This document shows positions 1-8,100 of a stretch of 64,000 nucleotides of DNA, in pieces (positions within the stretch are counted from its first letter, which is position 1; every line of letters begins with the position of its first letter). The notes under the pieces are model-generated. The model searched no databases. It saw only the letters and a list, made by a program, of their open reading frames with translations, and had not been told where the DNA came from. Origin of the DNA: Paracoccus sediminilitoris (lineage in GTDB: Bacteria; Pseudomonadota; Alphaproteobacteria; Rhodobacterales; Rhodobacteraceae); the NCBI RefSeq assembly GCF_003259195.1, contig NZ_QJPK01000002.1, forward strand, positions 285,820-349,819. The letters run 5' to 3'. A program made the translations under genes and the position numbers.

Positions 1-492
1 GGCGGCGGCAAGGCCACCCGGTCCGGCACCGATGATGCCCACCGATTCGGCGCGTTCCTGATCGGGGGTGAAGGGCTGGACCCAGCCGTTTTCCCAGGCG
101 GTGTCGGTGATGTATTTTTCCACCGCACCGATGGTGACCGTGCCGTGGCCCGATTGTTCGATGACGCAATTGCCCTCGCACAGGCGGTCCTGGGGGCAGA
201 TGCGTCCGCAGATCTCGGGGAAGGTGTTGGTGGCTTGGCTGACCTGGTAGGCTTCCAGCAGGCGGCCTTCGGCGGTCAGGCGCAGCCAGTCGGGGATGTT
301 GTTGTGCAACGGGCAATGCGACTGGCAATAGGGCACGCCGCACTGGCTGCAACGGCTGGATTGTTCCGTGGCCTTGGCATCGGCAAATTCGCGATAGATT
401 TCGTGGAAATCCTCACTGCGTTCGCTGGCCGAGCGTTTTTCGGGCATTTCGCGCGGTGTCGTGGTGAACGTGAGCATCTTTTGCGTGGCCAT
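1..492 (-). CDS. gltD: Glutamate synthase small subunit, N-terminal part (cut by window edge)
   Basis: NADPH-dependent glutamate synthase beta subunit, which passes electrons from NADPH to the large subunit in ammonium assimilation. Only the first 164 residues lie in the window; the gene runs off the left edge. Seen: a cysteine-rich N-terminus (CSQCGVPYCQSHCP near residues 47-60, then CGRICPQDRLCEGNC) typical of the two 4Fe-4S clusters of this family, followed by the start of an FAD-binding GAGPGG motif at the edge. The start is ATG at 492, giving MATQKMLTF. The gene is transcribed leftward; gltB is expected further left but is not visible. A nested inverted repeat at 540-580 lies just upstream. 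Confidence 0.93.
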   Translation of the reverse strand, partial: MATQKMLTFTTTPREMPEKRSASERSEDFHEIYREFADAKATEQSSRCSQCGVPYCQSHCPLHNNIPDWLRLTAEGRLLEAYQVSQATNTFPEICGRICPQDRLCEGNCVIEQSGHGTVTIGAVEKYITDTAWENGWVQPFTPDQERAESVGIIGAGPGGLAAA

Positions 493-539
493 GGCTGCGC
501 TGTCTCCCTACAGGACCTTCCGCAGCTGGCTTAAACCAA

Positions 540-580
540 GGCATTTACAATGAAAAGTCAGCAGTGCTGACATAAATGCC
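540..580. promoter_or_regulatory. Nested dyad upstream of gltD
   Basis: Two perfect inverted repeats are nested. The inner is GTCAGCA (557-563) and TGCTGAC (565-571) with one base between. The outer is GGCATTTA (540-547) and TAAATGCC (573-580). The structure lies 48-88 bases ahead of the gltD start and downstream of uppP. It could be a regulator binding site for gltD or a hairpin in its leader. Function is inferred from position only. Confidence 0.4.
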
Positions 581-641
581 AGTTTTTCGCGATGGCGGCG
601 CGATTTTTGCCACCGCCATCGAGATATTTAGTCAGCTTTGC

Positions 642-1445
642 TTACCTACCTGCGGCCAAGGCCAGCAAAACCACGGTTCCCGCAATAATCCGCCACCACG
701 CGAACAGCGAATATCCGTGTTTCGACACGTAACCCAGCAACCAGCGCACCACGAAGACGGCGCTGATGAAGGCTGTGACAAAGCCGATGGCGATGTTGCC
801 CAAGGCTGCCGCATCAAGGATATCGCGATTCTTGATCAGGTCCAAAGTGAATGCGCCCAGCATGGTCGGGATCGCCAGGAAGAAGCTGAACTCGGCCGCC
901 GAACGCTTGTCCGCACCCATCAGCAGCGCCCCGACGATGGTCGCCCCCGAGCGCGAGACGCCGGGAATCATCGCGATACACTGGAAGAAGCCGATCTTAA
1001 GCGCCATGCCCAAGGGAAAATCCTCGGCCCGGTGATAGAGGGGGGCGGTGACGCGGCGGTCGACCCACAGCATGATGAAGCCGCCGATGATCAGCATGAC
1101 GGCGATCAGCATCGGTGTTTCGAACAGCACCGTCTTGATGAAGTCATGCGCAGCAAGGCCGATGACCACGGCGGGCAGGAAGGCCAGCAGCACCGCCGCC
1201 ACGAAGCGGCGCGCCCCGGGATCATGGGGTGCATCGGTCAGAATCTGCCAGATGCGGCCCGCGTAGACGCCCAGAATGGCGGCGATGGCGCCCAGCTGGA
1301 TCACCACCTCGAAGGCGCGGCCGGGCGAATCGAAGCCCAGGAAATGCCCTGCCAGAAGAACATGTCCGGTGGATGACACCGGGATGAATTCGGTCAGGCC
1401 CTCGAGAATCCCAAGGACCGCCGCGACGATTGTATTGTGTTCCAT
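642..1445 (-). CDS. uppP: Undecaprenyl-diphosphatase UppP/BacA
   Basis: Integral membrane phosphatase that recycles undecaprenyl pyrophosphate to the monophosphate lipid carrier used for peptidoglycan and polysaccharide assembly; its loss or gain affects bacitracin sensitivity. At 267 residues it has the usual family length. Seen: the N-terminal E-x3-E motif (E15, E19) followed by PVSSTGH with H28, and the second family motif PGVSRSG in the middle of the protein, with many hydrophobic helices. Its ATG overlaps the stop codon of the NDUFA9-like gene (TGATG at 1443-1447), so the two are probably co-transcribed and translationally coupled. Confidence 0.95.
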   Translation of the reverse strand: MEHNTIVAAVLGILEGLTEFIPVSSTGHVLLAGHFLGFDSPGRAFEVVIQLGAIAAILGVYAGRIWQILTDAPHDPGARRFVAAVLLAFLPAVVIGLAAHDFIKTVLFETPMLIAVMLIIGGFIMLWVDRRVTAPLYHRAEDFPLGMALKIGFFQCIAMIPGVSRSGATIVGALLMGADKRSAAEFSFFLAIPTMLGAFTLDLIKNRDILDAAALGNIAIGFVTAFISAVFVVRWLLGYVSKHGYSLFAWWRIIAGTVVLLALAAGR

Positions 1446-2428
1446 CAGTTGTCGCGCAGGTTCTTTGCCGAGGCCTTGATGGCGTCATATTGTCCCGAAG
1501 GCCGGAACCGCCACAGATAGTCGTCGACCACAGCCTCGGCCGCGACGGGCTGGATGCCCAGTTCCGCAAACCCCTTGGCGCCGTCGCTGACCACATTGTC
1601 CTGGCGCAGCAGAGCCAACTGGTCGCGGCTTAGCGGGTTGGTGAACAGCCCGCCCGTCAGGGTCTGCGCGACCCCCAGGCCCGCCGATCCGATCCGCGCC
1701 AGGGCGAAGGGCATGTTCGCCACCAGCTTGCGGCGATGGGTGGCCTTCAGCACCTGGTCGACGATCTGGCGCAGGGTCAGGACATCGGGCCCGCCCAGTT
1801 CATAGATGCCGGGGGCGGCCTTGCCGGTGGCGCCAAGGACGGCCGCGCGGGCGACGTCCTCGACATAGACCGGTTGCATCCGGGTGTTGCCGCCGACGAT
1901 GGGCATCACCGGACCCATGCGGGTCATGCCGGCGAAGCGGTTGTAGAAATTGTCGTCGGCCCCGAAGATCACCGAAGGCCGCAGCACGACGGCATCGGGG
2001 AACTGTGCCAGCACGGCCTCTTCGCCGCGCGACTTGGCGGCAATGTACTTGCTGTCGGATTCCGTGTCGATACCCAGCCCAGAGATATGGACCAGATGCG
2101 ACAGGCCCAGTTCCATGGCGATGCGGGCGATATGTTCGGCACCCTCGTGGAACACGTTGGAAAAGGTGCTCTTGCCTTCGGGCGACAGGATGTTGACGCA
2201 ATTGACGGCGGCATCGGCCCCGGTCAGGGCGGCGCGGACGGATGCCTCGCTGCGGATGTTGCACAGGACAGGGGTGACCTGCCCGACTGCGCCATAGGTG
2301 CGGGTGAACAGCGCCTCGTCGGGGCGGCGGACCGCAACCCGGACGCGCCAGCCCTCCTTTGCCATCAGTCGGGCAACCTGCCGACCGACAAAGCCAGACC
2401 CGCCAAAGATCGTGACCAGTTTCGCCAT
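1445..2428 (-). CDS. NDUFA9-like NAD(P)-binding protein (complex I-associated, atypical SDR)
   Basis: A 327-residue atypical short-chain dehydrogenase. Seen: a Rossmann nucleotide-binding motif at the N-terminus ([15 protein letters not shown]) and a NmrA/NDUFA9-like body with no obvious YxxxK catalytic pair. The alphaproteobacterial members are usually annotated as complex I NDUFA9-family proteins; a role as a respiratory-chain accessory factor is inferred from family only. The frame stays open upstream, but the start chosen is ATG at 2428, where recognisable homology begins ([10 protein letters not shown]) with GGAGG-like bases just upstream. It overlaps uppP by three bases. Confidence 0.82.
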   Translation of the reverse strand: MAKLVTIFGGSGFVGRQVARLMAKEGWRVRVAVRRPDEALFTRTYGAVGQVTPVLCNIRSEASVRAALTGADAAVNCVNILSPEGKSTFSNVFHEGAEHIARIAMELGLSHLVHISGLGIDTESDSKYIAAKSRGEEAVLAQFPDAVVLRPSVIFGADDNFYNRFAGMTRMGPVMPIVGGNTRMQPVYVEDVARAAVLGATGKAAPGIYELGGPDVLTLRQIVDQVLKATHRRKLVANMPFALARIGSAGLGVAQTLTGGLFTNPLSRDQLALLRQDNVVSDGAKGFAELGIQPVAAEAVVDDYLWRFRPSGQYDAIKASAKNLRDN

Positions 2429-2632
2429 GGGCGTCTCGCCTCCTTCGTGCCGATTGTTGGCGTGATCCTTACCCATAGGCGGGGACTGCGGCAAGGCGGC
2501 ACGGGGGCGCAGCCATTGCCCTGCACGGGGTTTCGCAGGGTCGATGACGATTTCCCCAAAAACTTTCGAAAAGATGTCAGAATCGCATTGACGCCCCCCG
2601 TAACTGTCTTTAATCAGCCGCTTACACCACCT

Positions 2633-2717
2633 GCCCAGGTGGCGGAATTGGTAGACGCGCACGGTTCAGGTCCGTGTGCCGCAAGGCGTGGAGGTTCGAG
2701 TCCTCTCCTGGGCACCA
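2633..2717 (+). tRNA. tRNA-Leu (anticodon CAG)
   Basis: An 85-base type II tRNA. The acceptor stem GCCCAGG (2633-2639) pairs with CCTGGGC (2707-2713), followed by an encoded ACCA. The anticodon arm is CACGG-TTCAGGT-CCGTG, giving anticodon CAG, which reads leucine codon CUG. A long variable arm and a T-loop GGTTCGAGTCC are present. A strong terminator follows immediately. Confidence 0.97.
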
Positions 2718-2719
2718 TT

Positions 2720-2758
2720 AAAAAGCCCCCGCAAGCTCCGTGCTTGCGGGGGCTTTTC
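2720..2758 (+). terminator. Rho-independent terminator after tRNA-Leu
   Basis: An AAAAGCCCCCGCAAG arm and its complement CTTGCGGGGGCTTTT enclose a short loop, ending in a T run. It directly follows the tRNA 3' end. The flanking A and T runs mean it could also act in the other direction. Confidence 0.9.
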
Positions 2759-2972
2759 CTTATCCGCCGCACGGATGACACGGGGCCATGCTTTGCGGGT
2801 CGAATCATGGGCGATCTGCCCGCCCGGCGACCGTTCCGTTCGCAGGATCGTGCGGCCGCCAAGGGGCCTGGTTTGTCATTTCCGCTGGATCGGAACGCCC
2901 GTTTCTGGTCAGAGAGGAGCAAGACAGGCTGACCCTGCATCCGAGGATCGGCGTTCAAAAGCAGGACCGGCA

Positions 2973-3587
2973 ATGAGCATCCATCTGTATCCCAACGACC
3001 TTCCCGACGATCTGGTGCTTGGCCCCGTCGTCGCCATCGACACCGAGACCATGGGCCTGGACCCGCGGCGCGACCGGCTGTGCCTGGTGCAGCTGTCATC
3101 GGGCGACGGCGAGGCGCATCTGGTCCAGATCGACCGCGGCCAGACCGAGGCGCCGAACCTGACCAAGGTATTGACCGATCCCAAGATCCTGAAGCTGTTC
3201 CACTATGGCCGCTTCGACATCGCAGCGCTGGAAAACGCCTTCGGCGTCGTGACCTCGCCCGTGTGGTGCACCAAGATTGCATCCCGGCTGGTGCGCACCT
3301 TCACCGACCGGCACGGTTTGAAGATGATCCTGTCCGAGTTGATCAATGTCGATGTCAGCAAGCAGCAGCAGACCAGCGACTGGGGCGCCGAGGATCTGAG
3401 CGACGCGCAGCTGGAATACGCGGCATCGGATGTCCTGCACCTGCACAAGCTGAAAGAGGCGCTGGAACAGCGCCTGCGCCGGGAAAACCGTCTGGGGCTG
3501 GCGCAGGCCTGCTTTGACTTTCTGCCGGCGCGGGCCCATCTGGACCTGCTGGGATGGTCCGACGACAAGGACATCTTCAACCACTGA
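2973..3587 (+). CDS. Ribonuclease D-type 3'-5' exonuclease (short form)
   Basis: DEDD-superfamily 3'-5' exoribonuclease of 204 residues. Seen: Exo I DTETMGL near residue 23, Exo II HYGRFDIAAL near 78, and Exo III Y-x3-D in EYAASDVLHLHKL near 150, which together supply the four acidic metal ligands. It is much shorter than E. coli RNase D and lacks HRDC domains, as is usual for the short alphaproteobacterial form. The start at ATG 2973 has AGGA six bases upstream. The frame is open further upstream, but that part overlaps the tRNA and is not coding. Probable role: tRNA or small RNA 3' trimming. Confidence 0.88.
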   Translation: MSIHLYPNDLPDDLVLGPVVAIDTETMGLDPRRDRLCLVQLSSGDGEAHLVQIDRGQTEAPNLTKVLTDPKILKLFHYGRFDIAALENAFGVVTSPVWCTKIASRLVRTFTDRHGLKMILSELINVDVSKQQQTSDWGAEDLSDAQLEYAASDVLHLHKLKEALEQRLRRENRLGLAQACFDFLPARAHLDLLGWSDDKDIFNH

Positions 3588-3660
3588 CATCGGCCTTGGG
3601 GCGGATCGCCGTGCATGCGGCGCGCGCCTTGGCCATTGGTGATCACTGCGGGGCGGACAT

Positions 3661-4605
3661 ATGGCTGATTACATCGAAACGGCACGACGCGTCATCCAGA
3701 CCGAGATCGACGGCCTTGCCGCGCTGTCTCAGGGCCTGGACGACCGGTTCACCCGGGCGGTCGAGATGATGCTGGCCGTCAAGGGCCGGGTGATCGTGTC
3801 GGGCATGGGCAAGTCCGGCCATGTCGGGCGCAAGATCGCGGCGACCCTGGCCTCGACCGGGACACCCGCGCAATTCGTGCACCCCGCCGAGGCCAGCCAC
3901 GGCGATCTGGGCATGGTGACGCGCGACGACCTGGCCCTGGTCCTGTCCAACAGCGGCGAAACGCCGGAGCTGGCCGACCTGATCGCCCATACCCGCCGCT
4001 TCGCGATCCCGCTGATCGGGGTGGCGGCACGGCCGCAATCCACGCTGATGCGGCAGGCGGATCTGGCGCTGGTGCTGCCCGCCGCCGCCGAGGCCTGCGG
4101 CAACGGCATCGTGCCCACCACATCGACGACCATGACGCTGGCTCTTGGCGATGCGCTGGCCATCGCGCTGATGGAACACCGCAAGTTCACCCCCGAACAT
4201 TTTCGCACCTTCCACCCCGGCGGCAAACTGGGGGCGTTGCTGGCCAAGGTGGGCGATCTGATGCATCCCGACATGCCGCTGGTGGGTCAGGCCGCCCCCA
4301 TGTCCGAGGCGCTGCTGGTCATCAGCCAGAAGGGTTACGGCGTCACCGGGGTTGTGGACGAGGCGGGCGCGCTGGTCGGCATCATCACCGACGGCGATTT
4401 GCGGCGTCACATGCAGGGCCTGCTGGATCTGGACGCGGCGGCGGTCATGACCCGTGCGCCGCGCACCATCGGCCCCGAGGCGCTGGCCGAGGCCGCGCTG
4501 GCACAGATGCAGGACCGCAAAATCACCTGCCTGTTCGCGGTGGCGGATGGCAGGCCGCAGGGCATCCTGCACATCCACGACTGCCTGCGGGCCGGGCTGG
4601 TCTGA
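3661..4605 (+). CDS. kdsD: D-arabinose-5-phosphate isomerase
   Basis: Converts D-ribulose 5-phosphate to D-arabinose 5-phosphate, the first step towards Kdo for the LPS inner core. At 314 residues it has the normal KdsD/KpsF layout: a SIS sugar-isomerase domain (about residues 35-170, with GMGKSGHVGRK and the SNSGET phosphosugar loop) followed by two CBS domains (about 200-314, with GVVDEAGALVGIITDGDLRR). It is the first gene of a rightward run into lptC, lptA and lptB, consistent with joint supply and export of LPS. lptC starts five bases after its stop. Confidence 0.95.
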   Translation: MADYIETARRVIQTEIDGLAALSQGLDDRFTRAVEMMLAVKGRVIVSGMGKSGHVGRKIAATLASTGTPAQFVHPAEASHGDLGMVTRDDLALVLSNSGETPELADLIAHTRRFAIPLIGVAARPQSTLMRQADLALVLPAAAEACGNGIVPTTSTTMTLALGDALAIALMEHRKFTPEHFRTFHPGGKLGALLAKVGDLMHPDMPLVGQAAPMSEALLVISQKGYGVTGVVDEAGALVGIITDGDLRRHMQGLLDLDAAAVMTRAPRTIGPEALAEAALAQMQDRKITCLFAVADGRPQGILHIHDCLRAGLV

Positions 4606-4609
4606 GGCC

Positions 4610-5206
4610 ATGAACCGCACCCGCATCGTCCGCTGGTTGCGCGTCCTGCTGCCGCTGGTGGCGCTGGCGATGCTGTCCACGATGTTCCTGCTGTCGCGCG
4701 GATCGGACAGCGAATCGCGCATCCCCTATGCCGAGGTCGATGCCGAGGCCGCCGCCCGCGAGGGGCGGATCGTCGGGCCGGAATACATGGGCGTGACCGA
4801 GGACGGGGTGCAGATGTCGCTGGCCGCCAGCAGCGTCGCGCCCGATGCCACGGCCGGGGGCGGCCGGGCGCAGGATCTGCGCCTTGACTGGCGGCGCCCC
4901 GACGGGGTCACCGCCGATCTGGTCGCGCCGTCGGGCGGGGCGGGCGAGGGCGTCGTCAGCCTGGAGGGCGGTGTCGTCATGTCGACCTCGACGGGGTGGC
5001 AGGTCCGCACCGACCGGATCGAGGCACAGACCGAACGTTCGGTGATCACCGCCGATCAGGGGATCGAGGCCGACGCCCCCTTTGGCACCCTCAGGGCGGA
5101 CCGGATGCGTCTTGCGCCCGCGGGTGACGTCGATGCGGATGCGGGCGGCGACAAGCCCGCGATATTGAATTTCTCGGGCGGTGTCCGTCTGATATACCAG
5201 CCCTGA
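4610..5206 (+). CDS. lptC: LPS export system protein LptC
   Basis: Bitopic inner-membrane protein that receives LPS from the LptB2FG complex and hands it to LptA. It has 198 residues. Seen: an N-terminal transmembrane helix (about residues 7-27, LRVLLPLVALAMLSTMFLL) followed by a periplasmic beta-jellyroll-like domain. Sequence conservation in this family is low, so the call rests strongly on the position between kdsD and lptA-lptB. The ATG at 4610 follows the kdsD stop by five bases. Confidence 0.85.
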   Translation: MNRTRIVRWLRVLLPLVALAMLSTMFLLSRGSDSESRIPYAEVDAEAAAREGRIVGPEYMGVTEDGVQMSLAASSVAPDATAGGGRAQDLRLDWRRPDGVTADLVAPSGGAGEGVVSLEGGVVMSTSTGWQVRTDRIEAQTERSVITADQGIEADAPFGTLRADRMRLAPAGDVDADAGGDKPAILNFSGGVRLIYQP

Positions 5207-5227
5207 CCTCTTGCAAGGAACGACCTC

Positions 5228-5704
5228 ATGCTTCGCCCCCTGCTGACCGCCCTGGCATTGCTTGCCGCCCCCGCATCCGCGCAGAACGTCACCTTCGGCG
5301 GGATGAAGGCCGATGTCTCGGCCCCGGTCGAGGTGGCGTCCGACAACCTGACGGTCAACCAGACCGACGGCAGCGCCCTGTTCGAGGGCAATGTCGTGAT
5401 CGGGCAGGGCGACATGCGCCTGTCCGCCGATCAGGTGACCGTCCAATATGCCGAAGGCGGGCAGAACCGCATCCAGTCGCTGACCGCCACCGGCAACGTC
5501 ACCTTGGTCAGTGGCGAAGACGCCGCCGAGGCGCAGAAGGCCGTCTATGACGTCGAGGGCGGCAATGTTGTCCTGACGGGCGACGTGCTCCTCAGCCAGG
5601 GCCAGAATGTCCTCAGCGGCGACAAGGTCACGGTCGATCTGGCCACGGGGGCCGCGCAGGTCAATGGCCGCGTCCGGTCCGTCTTGCAGCCGGGCACGAA
5701 CTGA
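5228..5704 (+). CDS. lptA: LPS transport periplasmic protein LptA (OstA-like)
   Basis: Periplasmic bridge protein that carries LPS across the periplasm. It has 158 residues. Seen: a cleavable signal peptide ending near APASAQ (residue about 18) and the OstA-like pattern in which a short stretch beginning SDNLTVNQTDGSALFEGNVVI recurs as beta-strand repeats. AAGGAACGACC precedes the ATG. The stop overlaps the lptB start by one base, so translation of the two is probably coupled. Confidence 0.92.
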   Translation: MLRPLLTALALLAAPASAQNVTFGGMKADVSAPVEVASDNLTVNQTDGSALFEGNVVIGQGDMRLSADQVTVQYAEGGQNRIQSLTATGNVTLVSGEDAAEAQKAVYDVEGGNVVLTGDVLLSQGQNVLSGDKVTVDLATGAAQVNGRVRSVLQPGTN

Positions 5705-6441
5705 TGTCCGAGGCGGCCAAGGGGCTGGATGTCCGGAATCTGCGCAAATCCTATCGCAACCGTCTGGTGATCCGCGACGTCTCGGTCAGCCTGAACCGGG
5801 GCGAGGTCGTGGCCCTGCTGGGCCCGAACGGATCGGGCAAGACGACCTGCTTTTACTGCATCGCCGGGCTGGTCACGCCCGATGCGGGGCAGGTGGCGAT
5901 CGACGGGCGTGACGCCACGCGCCTGCCGATGTTCCGCCGCGCCCGGATGGGCATCGGCTATCTGCCGCAGGAGATGTCGATCTTTCGCGGGCTGACGGTC
6001 GAACAGAACATCATGGCGGTCCTGGAGGTCGCGGTCGCCGATCCCCGTCACAGGCGCGACCGCCTTGAGGAACTGCTGGCCGATTTTTCCATCACCCACC
6101 TGCGCCATGCCTCGGCCATGGCGCTGTCGGGGGGCGAACGCAGGCGGGCGGAAATCGCGCGCTGCCTGGCCTCGGACCCCAGCTTCCTGCTGCTGGACGA
6201 ACCTTTCGCGGGCGTCGATCCCATCGCCGTCGGAGAGATCCGCACCCTGGTCCATGCGCTGAAATCGCGCGGCATCGGCGTGTTGATCACCGACCACAAC
6301 GTGCGCGAGACATTGGGCATCGTCGACCGGGCCTATATCCTGCATGATGGGCATGTGCTGATGTCGGGCAGCACCGATCAGATCGTGGCCGACCCGAAGG
6401 TGCGCCAAGTCTATCTGGGCGACGATTTCCGCATGTCCTGA
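5704..6441 (+). CDS. lptB: LPS export ABC transporter ATP-binding protein LptB
   Basis: Cytoplasmic ATPase that powers LPS extraction from the inner membrane with LptF and LptG, which are not in this window. It has 245 residues. Seen: Walker A GPNGSGKTT (about residues 40-48), a Q-loop in YLPQEMSIFRGL, the ABC signature LSGGERRRAEIAR, Walker B FLLLDEPFAGVDP, and the switch histidine in ITDHNVRE. The ATG overlaps the end of lptA. The next gene, hpf, has its own leader of about 200 bases. Confidence 0.95.
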   Translation: MSEAAKGLDVRNLRKSYRNRLVIRDVSVSLNRGEVVALLGPNGSGKTTCFYCIAGLVTPDAGQVAIDGRDATRLPMFRRARMGIGYLPQEMSIFRGLTVEQNIMAVLEVAVADPRHRRDRLEELLADFSITHLRHASAMALSGGERRRAEIARCLASDPSFLLLDEPFAGVDPIAVGEIRTLVHALKSRGIGVLITDHNVRETLGIVDRAYILHDGHVLMSGSTDQIVADPKVRQVYLGDDFRMS

Positions 6442-6500
6442 ACCGCGTCCAACGGCCCGTCCTGCATCGAAGAATCCTGATCACGCCCTTGTGGGACCCG

Positions 6501-6530
6501 TTGACAGATCCGGTCCGCTGTCACCAAATT
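6501..6530 (+). promoter_or_regulatory. Possible sigma-70-type promoter for hpf
   Basis: A perfect TTGACA at 6501-6506 is followed after 17 bases by CCAAAT (or one base later CAAATT), a poor -10 match. It lies about 110 bases ahead of the hpf start in the 199-base gap after lptB. The -35 match is clear; the -10 is weak. Confidence 0.35.
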
Positions 6531-6640
6531 GAATCATGCGGGCCGGACTGATGACATGGCCCGTGACACCCGTTCCCGCCGTCGCCGGCTGTTTTTGACG
6601 GGCCGACGCATGCAGGACGGGCAACCGGAGAGGAAATACG

Positions 6641-7216
6641 ATGCGCTACACCATCAGCGGAAAACACATCGATGTCGGCGACGCCCTGACCACCCATGTC
6701 AAGACCGAGCTGGGCGAGACGATCGAAAAGTATTCGCAGCGGCCCACCGATGCGGCCGTGACCTTTTCCAAGGATGCCCACCAGTTCCTGTGTGATTCCG
6801 TCGTTCACCTGTCCACCGGGCTGAACGTGACCGCGCGTGGTGCCGCCACCGACATCTATGCCGCCTTCGAGGCCTGCCGCGAAAAGATGGACAAGCAGCT
6901 GCGCCGCTACAAGCGCCGCCTGAAGGATCACCACCAGCAGCGCGCCGAGCCTGTTGTCTTCGGACAGGCGGACAGTTATGTGCTGGCCGCCGACGAGGAT
7001 GCATGGGAATCGCAGGACAGCGGTCTGCAGCCCATCATCATCGCCGAAATGGAATCGCGCGTGCCGACCCTGTCGGTCGGTGATGCCGTGATGCAGATGG
7101 AGCTGTCGGGAACCCCGCTTCTGGTGTTCCGCAACGAGAAACATGGCGGCGTCAACGTCGTCCATCGCCGCGACGACGGCAATGTGGGATGGATCGATCC
7201 TCGCGGGAATGGCTGA
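6641..7216 (+). CDS. hpf: Ribosome hibernation promoting factor, long form
   Basis: Binds the 30S decoding region and drives 100S ribosome dimers in slow growth or starvation. At 191 residues it matches the long HPF class: an N-terminal RaiA-like domain (MRYTISGKHIDVGDALTTHV, to about residue 100, ending in a basic KQLRRYKRRLKDHH segment), a linker, and a C-terminal dimerisation domain (about 135-185, with SVGDAVMQMELSG and the NVVHRRDDGNVGWIDP end). AGAGGAAAT precedes the ATG. The lptB-hpf-ptsN order is common in alphaproteobacteria. Confidence 0.95.
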   Translation: MRYTISGKHIDVGDALTTHVKTELGETIEKYSQRPTDAAVTFSKDAHQFLCDSVVHLSTGLNVTARGAATDIYAAFEACREKMDKQLRRYKRRLKDHHQQRAEPVVFGQADSYVLAADEDAWESQDSGLQPIIIAEMESRVPTLSVGDAVMQMELSGTPLLVFRNEKHGGVNVVHRRDDGNVGWIDPRGNG

Positions 7217-7249
7217 CGCCTGCCGCGTTGTGACGCTTGAATGACTGGG

Positions 7250-7279
7250 GTGCCCCCGACATGCCGTTCGGGGGCGCAC
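7250..7279 (+). other. Intercistronic hairpin between hpf and ptsN
   Basis: CCCCCGA (7253-7259) pairs with TCGGGGG (7268-7274), with partly pairing flanks (GTGC and GCAC). No T run follows, so it is more likely an RNA-stability or partial-attenuation element than a full terminator. Confidence 0.35.
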
Positions 7280-7301
7280 AGCATGGGAAAGACACTGGAC
7301 A

Positions 7302-7766
7302 ATGCAACTGAGTGAAATCCTCCGACCCGGGGCTGTCCGTTCATTGGGGCAGATCACCTCGAAGAAACGGCTGTTTCAGGAGCTGGCCGATCTGGCGCAG
7401 GTCGAATACGGGCTTGTCGCATCGGAGGTGCTGGATGCGCTGCAGGAACGGGAGAGCCTGGGGCCGACCGGCGTGGGCCAGGGTGTCGCCCTGCCGCATG
7501 CGCGGCTGCACGGGCTGGACAAGGTTGCGGGCATGTTTCTGAGGCTTGAAAAGCCCTTGGATTTCGATGCCGTCGACCGCCAGCCGGTCGATCTGGTCTT
7601 TGCCTTGCTGGCCCCCGAAAGCAGCGGCGTGGATCACCTCAAGGCGCTGGCGCTGGTGTCGCGGACGCTGCGCGACACGGACCTGCGGGCCAAGCTGCGG
7701 GCCAATGACGATCCGGTGGCGCTGCATGCCGTTCTGGCCGCGGCACAGGGCATCAAGGCCGCCTGA
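7302..7766 (+). CDS. ptsN: PTS IIA-like nitrogen regulatory protein
   Basis: EIIA-Ntr of the nitrogen phosphotransferase system, phosphorylated by NPr. It is a regulator, not a sugar carrier, and modulates potassium, nitrogen or carbon responses through partner binding. It has 154 residues. Seen: the phosphorylation site in GVALPHARLHG (His66) and the conserved ESLGPTGVGQG stretch just before it. It sits 85 bases after hpf on the same strand. No rpoN lies nearby, unlike in gammaproteobacteria. Confidence 0.93.
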   Translation: MQLSEILRPGAVRSLGQITSKKRLFQELADLAQVEYGLVASEVLDALQERESLGPTGVGQGVALPHARLHGLDKVAGMFLRLEKPLDFDAVDRQPVDLVFALLAPESSGVDHLKALALVSRTLRDTDLRAKLRANDDPVALHAVLAAAQGIKAA

Positions 7767-7828
7767 GGGTCGACGGGGGCTTTGAAAATGGCCGAATTGG
7801 TCCTATGGTGGTCCGCAGGAGGGCCACC

Positions 7829-8017
7829 ATGACCAAGCATATCGCCGATCAACCCCGCATGCAGGGCACGGCCCGCATGCGCGAATTCCTCAGGCAGGAC
7901 CGCATCGACAAGCTGCATCCCGCCATCCGCAGCCTGCACAGCCAGCCCAAGTCGCGCGATCCGCGCAGCCGCAAGGCCACCGAATACGCCCGCATCGAGC
8001 GGGGCCATCTGACCTGA
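7829..8017 (+). CDS. Small conserved-looking basic protein, unknown function
   Basis: A 62-residue hydrophilic, strongly basic protein (MTKHIADQPRMQG then many Arg/Lys/His) with no signal peptide or membrane segment. I do not recognise a family. The start at ATG 7829 is supported by AGGAGG seven bases upstream; an in-frame start at 7805 lacks such a site. A strong terminator follows 18 bases after the stop, which supports its being a real gene. Confidence 0.6.
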   Translation: MTKHIADQPRMQGTARMREFLRQDRIDKLHPAIRSLHSQPKSRDPRSRKATEYARIERGHLT

Positions 8018-8035
8018 ACCGATGCCAATCCACGC

Positions 8036-8070
8036 GATAAGGCCGCACCCGAGGGATGCGGCCTTATCTT
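8036..8070. terminator. Bidirectional terminator between the small ORF and ilvE
   Basis: GATAAGGCCGCA (8036-8047) and TGCGGCCTTATC (8057-8068) form a perfect 12-base-pair stem with a nine-base loop. It lies between two convergent genes and can serve both. Confidence 0.75.
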
Positions 8071-8100
8071 CGTCGGTCGGTCCTTCGTCAGTTGGTCGGA

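Noticed and set aside
590..621. Hairpin CGATGGCGG/CCGCCATCG after uppP as a terminator
   Set aside because: On the uppP strand it is followed by A-rich, not T-rich, bases and lies about 20 bases past the stop; the evidence for termination is weak.
1736..2932. Long open frame on the plus strand opposite the NDUFA9-like gene
   Set aside because: It is the antisense of a well-supported gene, runs through the tRNA and has the skewed His/Gly/Asp-rich composition typical of antisense frames in GC-rich DNA.
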